Shown one piece after another: positions 23,160-30,076 of a stretch of DNA of 36,850 nt. The notes beneath the pieces were generated by a model. That model did no database searches, was not told the DNA's origin, and saw nothing but the letters and a program-made list of their open reading frames with translations. The stretch is from positions 1-36,850 of the forward strand of contig JAEUQR010000113.1 in NCBI GenBank assembly GCA_016789705.1, written 5' to 3'. The translations under genes were made by a program, and so were the position numbers. The DNA comes from Acidobacteriota bacterium (GTDB lineage: Bacteria > Acidobacteriota > Vicinamibacteria > Vicinamibacterales > UBA2999). How positions within the stretch are numbered: position 1 is the first letter of the stretch; each line of letters opens with the position of its first letter.

Positions 23160-23603
23160 TCACGCGCCAAACTGGCGCAGGTGATGGTCCGTGTGCTTGT
23201 GCACGATGGCGCCCCAGTCTCCCCGCGTCATCCGGCCGAAGGCGGGATGGGTGGGCGCGAGGGTCTGGCGGCGTGGCAGGTCGGCGAGCAACGTCTCGAA
23301 GGCCTGCTGCTCGTGCGCAAGGTCGGCGGCCGTGGAGCGCGCGATGAGCTCGGGAGCCGTAGGCGCACCCTTGGGCATCGGCAGCACGTGGATGATGAGA
23401 TAGCGCACGGGCGCCCACTTGAGGAACGGCGGCGCCTTGGCCGTCACCCGCAGATCGCCGGACGCCATCCGCAGCGCGTCGTTCAGGTGGGCGACCATGC
23501 CGGCGACCGAGAAGCGTCCCCACTTCGCGGTGTTCGCCGGTGTCAGCGCGCGGACGCGCCCGGCCAGGGCGTCGCGGTCGGCGTCATTCCAGATGGTCGG
23601 CAT
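23160..23603 (-). CDS. DUF1569 (DinB-like) protein
   Basis: A 147-residue cytoplasmic protein without a signal peptide. The pattern SVAGMVAHLNDALRMASGDL, then PVRYLIIHVLPMPKGAPTAP, HPAFGRMTRGDWGAIVHKHT and a terminal DHHLRQFGA places it in the DUF1569 family, four-helix proteins related to DinB whose conserved His residues (in HLND and HTDHH) suggest metal binding. The function is unknown. The frame remains open far upstream, but ATG 23603 is preferred because MPTIW begins the family-like sequence and TAGGAT (minus strand, 23616-23611) ends 7 nt before it, which suggests a leaderless transcript. Confidence 0.82.
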   Translation of the reverse strand: MPTIWNDADRDALAGRVRALTPANTAKWGRFSVAGMVAHLNDALRMASGDLRVTAKAPPFLKWAPVRYLIIHVLPMPKGAPTAPELIARSTAADLAHEQQAFETLLADLPRRQTLAPTHPAFGRMTRGDWGAIVHKHTDHHLRQFGA

Positions 23604-23610
23604 GCGGCGT

Positions 23611-23616
23611 ATCCTA
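23611..23616 (-). promoter_or_regulatory. -10 element of a probable leaderless DUF1569 mRNA
   Basis: On the minus strand TAGGAT is followed by 7 nt and then the ATG at 23603, so the expected transcription start coincides with or immediately precedes the start codon. Confidence 0.4.
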
Positions 23617-23757
23617 CCCCGCGCCCGCATCGGCTGACCGCCAGCCCATGGCCCGGAGCGGCGCACTCCGGTCGCTTGTTCCCGCGGTCCCGGTCGTAAT
23701 AGAGTCCCTGCTTCCAGCCCGGCCGTCTCCCGCCTGGCATGTCCGGAGGACTCTGTG

Positions 23758-24834
23758 ATGATGCGTCTGCTGCCGCTCGTCTCCACGATTGCCGCGCTCG
23801 CCGCCGCGGCGTCGTTCACGCTCCCCTCGCTCAGCGCGCAGACGCGGGCCACGGCCACGAACGTGCCCGTCATCCCGCACGAAGCGGTGCCCAACTTCTT
23901 CAAGCATCCGCCCGGCATCTACACGGGCGAGAACATGGGCATCGCCACCAACTCCAAGGGCAACATCTACGTGTATCACCGCGCCAACGAGACGCGGCTC
24001 TTCGAGTACACGCCCGATGGCACGTTCGTGCGCGAGATCGGCCGCAACAACTACGGCTTCGCGTTCGCGCATTCCGTGCGCGTGGACGCCGAAGACAACA
24101 TCTGGGCGGTCGACGAAGGCACCGACATGCTCATCAAGTTCAGCCCGGAGGGCCGCGTGCTGATGACGATCGGCCGGCGTGAAGATCCGGTGCAGTCGAT
24201 TCTCAACATGCCGGGCAACGGCACGTACCACGGCCGCAACGAGAAGTATCGCTTCGGCCGCCAGACCGACGTGGCGTTCGACCAGCAGGGCAACATCTTT
24301 GTGTCCGACGGCTACTTCGACGCGCGCGTCGTGAAGTACGACAAGACCGGACGGTTTCTCAAGGCCGTGGGCAAGCGCGGCAACGGCAACCTCGAGTTCA
24401 ACACGCCGCACTCGATCGCCACCGACTTCCAGGGCAACGTCTACGTGGGCGACCGCGGCAACGCGCGTGTGCAGGTGCTCGACAACAACCTGAACTGGAA
24501 GGCGAATTACCCGAATGTCGGCAACCCGTGGGCGGTCTGCGTGTCGGGCGGTCCCGGCCCGAAGAACCCCGGCAAGCAGTATCTCTACTCGTCGAACTCG
24601 TGGCAGGACAGCGCGCCGGCCGCCGGCGCCGAGTTCACCGGCGAGGTCTACAAGATGGAGCTCGACGGCACGATCATCGGGAAGTTCGGCCGCGCCGGCA
24701 AGGCGGCCGGGGAGTTCGCGACCATCCACCAGATGGACTGCCGCGATCCGAACGTGATCTATACGGCCGAAATCAACAACTGGCGTTCGCAGAAGATCCT
24801 GCTGAAGGCCGCCGCCACGACGAGCGCCCGGTAG
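23758..24834 (+). CDS. Secreted NHL/six-bladed beta-propeller protein (first of two)
   Basis: A 358-residue protein with a signal peptide (LLPLVSTIAALAAAASFTLP, cleavage near SLSAQ) and NHL-type repeats: GIATNSKGNIYVYHRAN, SVRVDAEDNIWAVDEGTDML, DVAFDQQGNIFVSDGYFDAR, SIATDFQGNVYVGDRGNARV. The D.GN.[YFW]V.D spacing of about 45 residues suggests a six-bladed propeller, as in peptidyl-alpha-hydroxyglycine alpha-amidating lyase-like proteins. The bacterial relatives have no proven activity. The start is ATG 23758, 7 nt after GGAGGA; the adjacent ATG 23761 is also possible. The next gene, a paralogue, starts 11 nt after the stop. Confidence 0.88.
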   Translation: MMRLLPLVSTIAALAAAASFTLPSLSAQTRATATNVPVIPHEAVPNFFKHPPGIYTGENMGIATNSKGNIYVYHRANETRLFEYTPDGTFVREIGRNNYGFAFAHSVRVDAEDNIWAVDEGTDMLIKFSPEGRVLMTIGRREDPVQSILNMPGNGTYHGRNEKYRFGRQTDVAFDQQGNIFVSDGYFDARVVKYDKTGRFLKAVGKRGNGNLEFNTPHSIATDFQGNVYVGDRGNARVQVLDNNLNWKANYPNVGNPWAVCVSGGPGPKNPGKQYLYSSNSWQDSAPAAGAEFTGEVYKMELDGTIIGKFGRAGKAAGEFATIHQMDCRDPNVIYTAEINNWRSQKILLKAAATTSAR

Positions 24835-24845
24835 GAGCCACGCCC

Positions 24846-25955
24846 ATGACCCGCACACTCAAGGCTCTGTCCTTCACGCTCGTCACCGCCAGCGCCGCAC
24901 TGGTCGCGCAGGCGCCGGTGCCGGAACTGGCGTTCGACACCAATGCCGACTTCCTGCGCACGCCGCCCGACACGTTCGTTGGCGAGGTGGGCGGCGTCGG
25001 CGCGAATTCGAAGGGGCAGCTCTTCGTCTACACGCGCACCGGGCATCCGTATGCGACGCTCGGCGACAACCGCACCTTCTACCGCAATGGCTCGCGGCTC
25101 TTCCAGTTCGATGCGAGCGGCAAGTTCGTTCGCGAGCTCGGGCAGGACGTCTACGGCTTCAACGCCGCAATCGGCCTGCGCATCGACCCCCAGGACAACG
25201 TGTGGACGATCGACGCCGGCGCCAATCAGGTGGTGAAGTTCGACACCAACGGCCAGGTGGCGCTCGTGCTCGGACGCAAGCCCGAGACGATGCCGGTGCG
25301 TCCGGCCGCGCCGCCGCCCGCGCCCACCGCGGGTGCGCCTGCCGGCGCGCCCGGGGGCGCCGGAGGTCCGGCTGGGGCCGCGGCCAATCGCCGTCCGGGC
25401 GAAGGCACACCCGGCTCGACGTTCTTCCGTCCGTCGGACGTGGCGTGGGACGCGGCGGGCAACATCTACATCGCCGACGGCATGGGCGCGAACAACCGCA
25501 TCGCGAAGTTCGACAAGGAAGGCCGCTTCATCAAGCAGTGGGGCGCCACGGGCTCACAGCCCGGCGAGTTCCGCGGCGTGAAGGCGCTCGCCATCGATGC
25601 CAAGGGCAACGTCTACGCGGCCGACTACGGTAACCGGCGCATCCAGGTGTTCGACAGCGAGGGCAAGGTGCTGAACCAGTTCGGCAACATCGGCACGCCA
25701 CTCGCGATGTGCATCACGAAGGGCGCCACGCAGCATCTCTTCATCTCGCACGCCGGGGATCCGGACGGGATGGAAGACGCCGCGATCTACAAGGTGACGC
25801 TCGATGGCACGGTGGTGGGCAAGTTCGGCAGCGCCGGCAAGCTGCCCAAGCAGTTCGGCCTCGCCAACTCGCTCGACTGCCGCAGCGAGACGGAGCTGCT
25901 CGTGGGCGAGATGACCAACTGGCGCGTCCAGCGCATCACGCTCAAGTCGCGGTAG
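24846..25955 (+). CDS. Secreted NHL/six-bladed beta-propeller protein (second of two)
   Basis: A 369-residue paralogue of the upstream protein: signal peptide (LKALSFTLVTASAALVAQ), then the same order of NHL units (GLRIDPQDNVWTIDAGANQV, DVAWDAAGNIYIADGMGANN, ALAIDAKGNVYAADYGNRRI) and a matching tail (LDCRSETELLVGEMTNWRVQ against MDCRDPNVIYTAEINNWRSQ). A ~36-residue Pro/Ala/Gly-rich insert near 154-190 (PAAPPPAPTAGAPAGAPGG) interrupts the propeller and is absent from the first copy. The ATG at 24846 follows a GGAGCC-type site. It is translated from the same operon and ends 7 nt before a large palindrome. Confidence 0.88.
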   Translation: MTRTLKALSFTLVTASAALVAQAPVPELAFDTNADFLRTPPDTFVGEVGGVGANSKGQLFVYTRTGHPYATLGDNRTFYRNGSRLFQFDASGKFVRELGQDVYGFNAAIGLRIDPQDNVWTIDAGANQVVKFDTNGQVALVLGRKPETMPVRPAAPPPAPTAGAPAGAPGGAGGPAGAAANRRPGEGTPGSTFFRPSDVAWDAAGNIYIADGMGANNRIAKFDKEGRFIKQWGATGSQPGEFRGVKALAIDAKGNVYAADYGNRRIQVFDSEGKVLNQFGNIGTPLAMCITKGATQHLFISHAGDPDGMEDAAIYKVTLDGTVVGKFGSAGKLPKQFGLANSLDCRSETELLVGEMTNWRVQRITLKSR

Positions 25956-25961
25956 CGTCGA

Positions 25962-26005
25962 GGGACTGTCCCTATTCTGGGCCGGCCCAGAATGGGGACA
26001 GTCCC
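25962..26005. repeat. 44-nt near-perfect palindrome, REP-like and probable bidirectional terminator
   Basis: The 22-nt arms 25962-25983 and 25984-26005 meet without a spacer at a GGCC centre. The only mismatch (25973/25994) would be a G-U pair in RNA. Each arm contains the small palindrome GGGACTGTCCC or its GGGACAGTCCC form, nested in the larger one. It occupies the gap between convergent genes. Confidence 0.88.
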
Positions 26006-26013
26006 CCTCACAC

Positions 26014-26556
26014 TTACTTCACCGCCGCGGCCTGAATCGACAGGCTGATCTTCACGTCGTCGCCCACCAGGAAGCCGCCGGCCTCGAGCGCCGCGTTCCA
26101 GTTCAGGCCGTAGTCCTTACGGTTGATCGTCACTTCCCCTTCGAACGCGACCTTCTGGTTGCCCCACGGGTCCACGGCCGTGCCGAGCAGGGTCACCGGA
26201 ATGGTGATGGGCCTGGTGACGCCGCGCATCGTCAGGTTGCCGGCCACCTGGTAGTCGTTGCCGCCGGCCGGAGTGATGCCGGTGCTCTCGAAGGTGATGG
26301 TCGGGTACTTGTCGACCGCGAAGAAGTCGTCGCTGCGCAGGTGCGCGTCGCGGTCTGGCGTGGCGGTGTCGATGCTCGCGGCCTGAATGGTGAAGTTCAC
26401 CGACGAGCGCGCCGGCTCGTCGGCATCGAACTGGACGGTGCCGGCGAAGTCGCCAAAGCGGCCCCGCACCTTGGTGATGAGGTGGCGCACCTGGAAGGCG
26501 GCTTCCGAGTGGGTCTTGTCGATGGCGAAGGCGCGGACGGCGGTGGCGGTGCTCAT
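26014..26556 (-). CDS. YceI-family lipocalin-like protein
   Basis: A 180-residue protein of the YceI fold: AFAIDKTHSEAAFQVRHLIT, KVRGRFGDFAGTVQFDADEP, DAHLRSDDFFAVDKYPTITF, NLTMRGVTRPITIPVTLLG and VTINRKDYGLNWNAALEAGG. Family members have an antiparallel beta-barrel that binds polyprenoid-type lipids, and many are periplasmic, but no signal peptide is seen here, so this form is probably cytoplasmic. The ATG at 26556 has GAGGGAG about 6 nt upstream. It lies 90 bp downstream of a MarR-type regulator on the same strand; marR-yceI pairs recur in other bacteria and the regulator is the likely controller. Confidence 0.92.
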   Translation of the reverse strand: MSTATAVRAFAIDKTHSEAAFQVRHLITKVRGRFGDFAGTVQFDADEPARSSVNFTIQAASIDTATPDRDAHLRSDDFFAVDKYPTITFESTGITPAGGNDYQVAGNLTMRGVTRPITIPVTLLGTAVDPWGNQKVAFEGEVTINRKDYGLNWNAALEAGGFLVGDDVKISLSIQAAAVK

Positions 26557-26581
26557 GATGGCTCCCTCTGAGATGTGCGGG

Positions 26582-26605
26582 TTGTGACTGTTAGTGTGTA
26601 AACAC
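26582..26605 (-). promoter_or_regulatory. Possible second MarR-type operator upstream of yceI
   Basis: On the plus strand this stretch holds TTGTGAC...GTGTGTAA (26582-26601), resembling the marR-promoter site TTGTCAC...TGTGTCAA, and a GTGTAAACAC palindrome (26596-26605). The match is partial and the spacing differs by one base. Confidence 0.25.
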
Positions 26606-26646
26606 GTATTTCGACGCGGTCAGGCCTGGATCGGTTTCAGACGGTC

Positions 26647-27114
26647 TTACAGGTGGGCGCGGACCTCGGCGAGTGTGTCGACGAGCGCCTGCATCCGTTC
26701 GCGGGGGATGTGGGCGAGGCGTTTCTGGTGCGACGCCCGCAGCACACTGTCGAGGCCGTTCACGAGGTCGAGCCCCTTGGCCGTGAGGTGCGTGCGGACG
26801 AGACGGCGATCTTCGTCGGACCGCTGCCGGGCGATGAGTTTCAGGTCGGCCATGCGGTCGAGCAGGCGTGTCACGTCGGGCACTGGCGTGACCAGGCGGG
26901 CGCCGACTTCGTTGCGGCAGAGCCCGGCGGCGCCGGCGCCGCGCAGGATTCGCAGGACGTTGTACTGCGTGGGGGTGATGCCGTGCGGCTTCAGCAGCTG
27001 CGCGAACGCCCGGTCGAGCAGGGCCGCCGTCCGCCCGATGCTGACATGCGCCTCTTCCTCGAGAAGGTCGAACGGGCGTGTCTGTTGCAGCTCGGCGTGG
27101 AGCGGCGTGGCCAT
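26647..27114 (-). CDS. MarR-family transcriptional regulator
   Basis: A 155-residue regulator. Helical dimerisation ends flank a winged helix-turn-helix at about 45-110: LKPHGITPTQYNVLRILRGA, GLCRNEVGARLVTPVPDVTR (recognition helix region), LLDRMADLKLIARQRSDEDR and the wing RLVRTHLTAKGLDLV. Length and motifs are typical. MarR proteins bind palindromes as dimers and release on binding small phenolic or lipophilic ligands or on oxidation. This protein has one Cys (in GLCRNEV), which sits near the HTH. The gene has its own strong promoter directly at the ATG, and a palindrome lies between the -35 and -10 boxes, suggesting autorepression. It is read toward yceI. Confidence 0.93.
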   Translation of the reverse strand: MATPLHAELQQTRPFDLLEEEAHVSIGRTAALLDRAFAQLLKPHGITPTQYNVLRILRGAGAAGLCRNEVGARLVTPVPDVTRLLDRMADLKLIARQRSDEDRRLVRTHLTAKGLDLVNGLDSVLRASHQKRLAHIPRERMQALVDTLAEVRAHL

Positions 27115-27120
27115 GTCTAT

Positions 27121-27149
27121 AATTTAGGTGTTGTCACACCATGTGTCAA
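27121..27149 (-). promoter_or_regulatory. Strong marR promoter with embedded operator; leaderless transcript
   Basis: On the minus strand TTGACA (27149-27144), a 17-nt spacer and TAAATT (27126-27121) form the best sigma-70-type promoter in the window. The ATG at 27114 begins 7 nt after the -10 box, so the mRNA should be leaderless. An 8-nt-arm near-palindrome (27131-27149, one mismatch) covers the -35 box, and GGTGT/ACACC arms (27127-27140) lie in the spacer. Both are good MarR-type operator candidates. Confidence 0.7.
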
Positions 27150-27167
27150 GTGCGAACTTCTGTGCCG

Positions 27168-27908
27168 TCATTTCAGATGGCGGCCGCCATCGACGCGCAC
27201 GGTGTCGCCGGTCACGAAGTCGCTCTCGCACAAGAACGCCACCACCCGGGCGATTTCCGCCTCGCCGCCCCAGCGGCCGAGTGGCGTGGCCTGTTCCACG
27301 GCGCTCACCTCCGCCGCTGAGGCGCCGGACGGGGGCAGAATGGGGCCCGGCGCCACGGCATTCACCAGAATCCTGTCGGCCGCCAGCTCGAGCGCCAGCG
27401 CCTCGGTGAGCGCTTTCACCCCCGCCTTCGCCACGTAATACGGCACGTAGCCGGGGTAGCGCGGACGCCCGCTCGCCGAGGTCCAGTCGCTGAAGTTGAT
27501 GATGCGTCCACCGCCGGCGGCCCGCAGGTGCGGCACCGCGGCCATGCTGACCAGAAACGTGGCGCGCAGGTCCACGGCGAGTTGCGCGTCCCAGGCCGCG
27601 GCATCTAGGGTGTCGAGTGGCGTCGCCCGGTAGATCGACGCCATGTTCACGACCACGTCGAGGCGGCCGAACGTCGCGGCGGCCTCCTGCACGACGGTGC
27701 GGCAGGCGGCCGGGTCGGACAGGTCGGCGTCGAGCGTGAGCGCCCGGCGTCCGCGGGTGCGCACGGCCGCGGCGGCCCGCTCGGCCGGCCCGGCGGAGGC
27801 GCGGTAGACCAGCGCCACATCGGCGCCGAGCGTCGCGAGCGTCGCGGCCACGGCCTCGCCCATGCGGGCGCCTCCGGTGATGAGCGCGGCGCGTCCCTCG
27901 AGTGTCAC
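27168..27908 (-). CDS. Short-chain dehydrogenase/reductase (SDR)
   Basis: A 246-residue classical SDR. The nucleotide-binding TGGARMGEA is at 11-19, VDL-type DADLSDP near 60, NMAS at 88-91 (usual NAAS/NNAG), the catalytic Ser region INFSDWTSA near 140, and the active-site Y157-x3-K161 in YVPYYVAKAG, followed by VNAVAPGPILPP and a closing FVTGDTVRVDGGRHL. The pattern resembles pteridine-reductase/3-oxoacyl-ACP-reductase-like SDRs, and the TGGARMG start is close to the pteridine reductase TG..R.G variant. The substrate is unknown. The start is GTG 27908 with GGAGGA about 5 nt upstream. It lies upstream of marR on the same strand, but marR has its own promoter. Confidence 0.92.
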   Translation of the reverse strand: MTLEGRAALITGGARMGEAVAATLATLGADVALVYRASAGPAERAAAAVRTRGRRALTLDADLSDPAACRTVVQEAAATFGRLDVVVNMASIYRATPLDTLDAAAWDAQLAVDLRATFLVSMAAVPHLRAAGGGRIINFSDWTSASGRPRYPGYVPYYVAKAGVKALTEALALELAADRILVNAVAPGPILPPSGASAAEVSAVEQATPLGRWGGEAEIARVVAFLCESDFVTGDTVRVDGGRHLK

Positions 27909-27957
27909 GGTGTCCTCCCCCGGCGCGGGCCGGCCTTCGCATGGTAGCCGGTCGCGG

Positions 27958-27963
27958 TATTCT
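27958..27963 (+). promoter_or_regulatory. -10 element of a nearly leaderless secreted-protein mRNA
   Basis: TATTCT ends 10 nt before the ATG at 27974, giving a predicted leader of about 4 nt and no room for a Shine-Dalgarno sequence. A TACCAT on the opposite strand (27946-27941) may serve the divergent SDR gene. Confidence 0.4.
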
Positions 27964-27973
27964 CGAACACGCC

Positions 27974-28666
27974 ATGCGCCCGACGCCGGTCAGCCTCAGG
28001 TTCGCGGGCGTGTGTCTGACGCTGGCACTCGCGCTCTGCGCGCTGGCGCCGGCGGGCGCCATCGACGCGCATCTCGATGCCGACGCCATCGACCAGGCGA
28101 TCCTCTTCGCCCGTCAGGCCACGCGCGACGAGCGCCGCACGTTCCACGACGGCTACTTCCGACTGCCTGGCGAGGCAGTGCGCCGCATCTCGCTCGTCTC
28201 CGAGTACCGCCGCGTCGTGCTGCTCGTGGAAGAGAAGATGCGGATCCTCGATCGTAACTACGGCGTCCGGCAGATGACCGAGGCTCTCAAGCCGTGGCGC
28301 GGCCTGCTCGAGGTGATCGTCGAGCTGCAGTTCCACCCGCAGAACAACTACGTGGGCGTGCCGCTCATCGACGTGCTGCTCGTGCCGCTCGACGGGGCCG
28401 GCACGCCGATGCCGCTCGTGCCCGAGGGCACCGACCGCCGGCCGCGGTTCGGCCTGTTCTGGGATCCGCCGCCGATGGACGCCCCGTGGTGGCCGTTCCC
28501 GCCGCCCTCGGTGCCCGTCATCACCGGCAGCGAGCCGCTCACCGGCGGCTGGCTGCACGCCCGCTTCGACGCCCGGCCCCTCGCCCGCGGCCGCTACGAG
28601 GTGGTCGTGAAAGACGGCGCCGCGACCCTCGGCAAGGGCACGTTCGACCTGGGCGCCCTGCGCTGA
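27974..28666 (+). CDS. Secreted protein of unknown function
   Basis: A 230-residue protein with a signal peptide (FAGVCLTLALALCALAPAGA, cleavage near residue 29). I do not recognise the family. Visible features are a charged helical segment DAIDQAILFARQATRDERRT, then YRRVVLLVEEKMRILDRNYG, a beta-rich middle (GLLEVIVELQFHPQNNYVGV), a Pro/Trp-rich stretch WDPPPMDAPWWPFPPPSVPV and a final beta-strand segment ending RYEVVVKDGAATLGKGTFDL. No catalytic motif is seen. It sits alone between the divergent SDR gene and trkH. Confidence 0.75.
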   Translation: MRPTPVSLRFAGVCLTLALALCALAPAGAIDAHLDADAIDQAILFARQATRDERRTFHDGYFRLPGEAVRRISLVSEYRRVVLLVEEKMRILDRNYGVRQMTEALKPWRGLLEVIVELQFHPQNNYVGVPLIDVLLVPLDGAGTPMPLVPEGTDRRPRFGLFWDPPPMDAPWWPFPPPSVPVITGSEPLTGGWLHARFDARPLARGRYEVVVKDGAATLGKGTFDLGALR

Positions 28667-28670
28667 GGCC

Positions 28671-28699
28671 CCGCCGCACCCCCGACCTCGGCGCGGCGG
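28671..28699 (+). terminator. Possible weak terminator between the secreted protein and trkH
   Basis: CCGCCGC (28671-28677) and GCGGCGG (28693-28699) are perfect 7-nt arms around a 15-nt loop just after the stop codon. No T-tract follows. Confidence 0.25.
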
Positions 28700-28705
28700 C
28701 TGTGT

Positions 28706-28711
28706 CACAAT
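28706..28711 (+). promoter_or_regulatory. -10 element of a probable leaderless trkH mRNA
   Basis: CACAAT lies 7 nt before the TTG at 28719, so the expected transcription start coincides with the start codon. There is no Shine-Dalgarno sequence. Confidence 0.3.
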
Positions 28712-28718
28712 CCGGGTC

Positions 28719-30071
28719 TTGGCTCGCCGGCGCTCCCTGTCGCCTTCTCAGTTCCTGGCATTCAGCTTCCTCGGAATCATCGCCGTGGGCGGCGTGCTGC
28801 TGGCACTCCCGGTGTCGGCGGCGGCCGGCCGTCAGGTCTCGATCCTCGACGCCTTCTTCACGTCAGTCTCGGCGGTCTGCGTCACGGGCCTCATCACCGT
28901 GGATACGCCCGTCGACCTGTCCACCTTCGGACAGATCGTGGTGCTGCTCCTCATCCAGGCCGGCGGTCTCGGCTACATGACCATGAGCACGGTGCTCGTC
29001 GCCGCGCTCGGCCGCAGCGTGACGCTGCAGGAACGCCTGACCCTGCAGGAAGCGCTGAACGCGCATGACATGGAAGGCCTCGTGCGTTTCGCCGGCACGG
29101 TGCTCAAACTCACGCTGGCCTTCGAGCTCACCGGCGCGCTCATCCTCGCGCTGTGGTGGACATCGACGCTCGGCGCCGGCACGGCCGCGTGGTACGGGCT
29201 CTTCCACGCCGTCTCGGCCTTCAACAACGCCGGCTTCGCGCTCTGGAGCGACAACCTGATGTCGTGGCGCGGCGACATCGTCGTGAACCTCGTCATCACG
29301 GTGCTCATCATCGCCGGCGGCCTCGGGTTCTTCGTGTGGGCGGAGCTGCTCTCGCGCCACCGCGGCACGGTGAAGCTGTCGGTGCACACGCGGCTCGTGC
29401 TGGCCGCCACCGCCGCGCTGCTCGTCGGCGGCACGGTGATGCTGCTGGCGCTCGAGTGGAACAACCCGCGCACGCTCGCCTCGCTGCCGGTTGGCGAGAA
29501 GGTGCTGGCGGCGTGGTTCCAGTCGGTCACGACACGCACCGCCGGCTTCAACACGCTCGACATCGGCGCCATGACGGTGCCGTCGCTCTTCGTGATGATG
29601 GGCCTCATGTTCATCGGCGCCTCGCCGGGCAGCACCGGCGGCGGCGTCAAGACATCCACATTCTCGATCACGCTGGCGGCGCTCTGGGCCACCGTGCGCG
29701 GCGAGAACGACACGGTCATCTACAAGCGCCGGCTGGCGCCCGAACTCGTGGCCAAGGCCTTCTTCGTGTCGCTCATCGCATTCGTCACGATGAACTCGGT
29801 GGCCTGGGTGCTACTGCTCACCGAAGGGCGCGACCTGCTGAAGACGCTCTTCGAAACCACGTCGGCCTTCGGCACGGTGGGCCTGAGCATGGGCGAGAAC
29901 GGCGCGCCGGTGAGCCTCGCGGCATTTTTCTCGCCGTCCGGCAAGGTCCTCATCATGCTGATGATGTTCATCGGCCGCCTCGGGCCGCTCACACTCGCCA
30001 TCGCCGTGGCCCGCCGCGGCGCCGCGCAGGCGAAGATCCGGTATCCGGAAGGCAAGATTCTCGTCGGGTAA
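28719..30071 (+). CDS. trkH: TrkH/KtrB-type potassium channel subunit
   Basis: A 450-residue inner-membrane protein with four M1-P-M2 units. The four pore loops carry the expected glycine filter positions: SVSAVCVTGLITVD (about 48-60), HAVSAFNNAGFALW (about 162-176), SVTTRTAGFNTLDIG (about 267-281) and ETTSAFGTVGLSMG (about 379-393). An intramembrane-loop segment (SPGSTGGGVKTSTFSITLAA) lies after the third pore, as in the TrkH/KtrB family. It forms the K+ translocation pore gated by the RCK protein encoded 5 nt downstream. The length is closer to KtrB (about 450) than to the longer TrkH. The start is TTG 28719; there is no Shine-Dalgarno sequence. Confidence 0.94.
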   Translation: MARRRSLSPSQFLAFSFLGIIAVGGVLLALPVSAAAGRQVSILDAFFTSVSAVCVTGLITVDTPVDLSTFGQIVVLLLIQAGGLGYMTMSTVLVAALGRSVTLQERLTLQEALNAHDMEGLVRFAGTVLKLTLAFELTGALILALWWTSTLGAGTAAWYGLFHAVSAFNNAGFALWSDNLMSWRGDIVVNLVITVLIIAGGLGFFVWAELLSRHRGTVKLSVHTRLVLAATAALLVGGTVMLLALEWNNPRTLASLPVGEKVLAAWFQSVTTRTAGFNTLDIGAMTVPSLFVMMGLMFIGASPGSTGGGVKTSTFSITLAALWATVRGENDTVIYKRRLAPELVAKAFFVSLIAFVTMNSVAWVLLLTEGRDLLKTLFETTSAFGTVGLSMGENGAPVSLAAFFSPSGKVLIMLMMFIGRLGPLTLAIAVARRGAAQAKIRYPEGKILVG

Positions 30072-30076
30072 CACAT

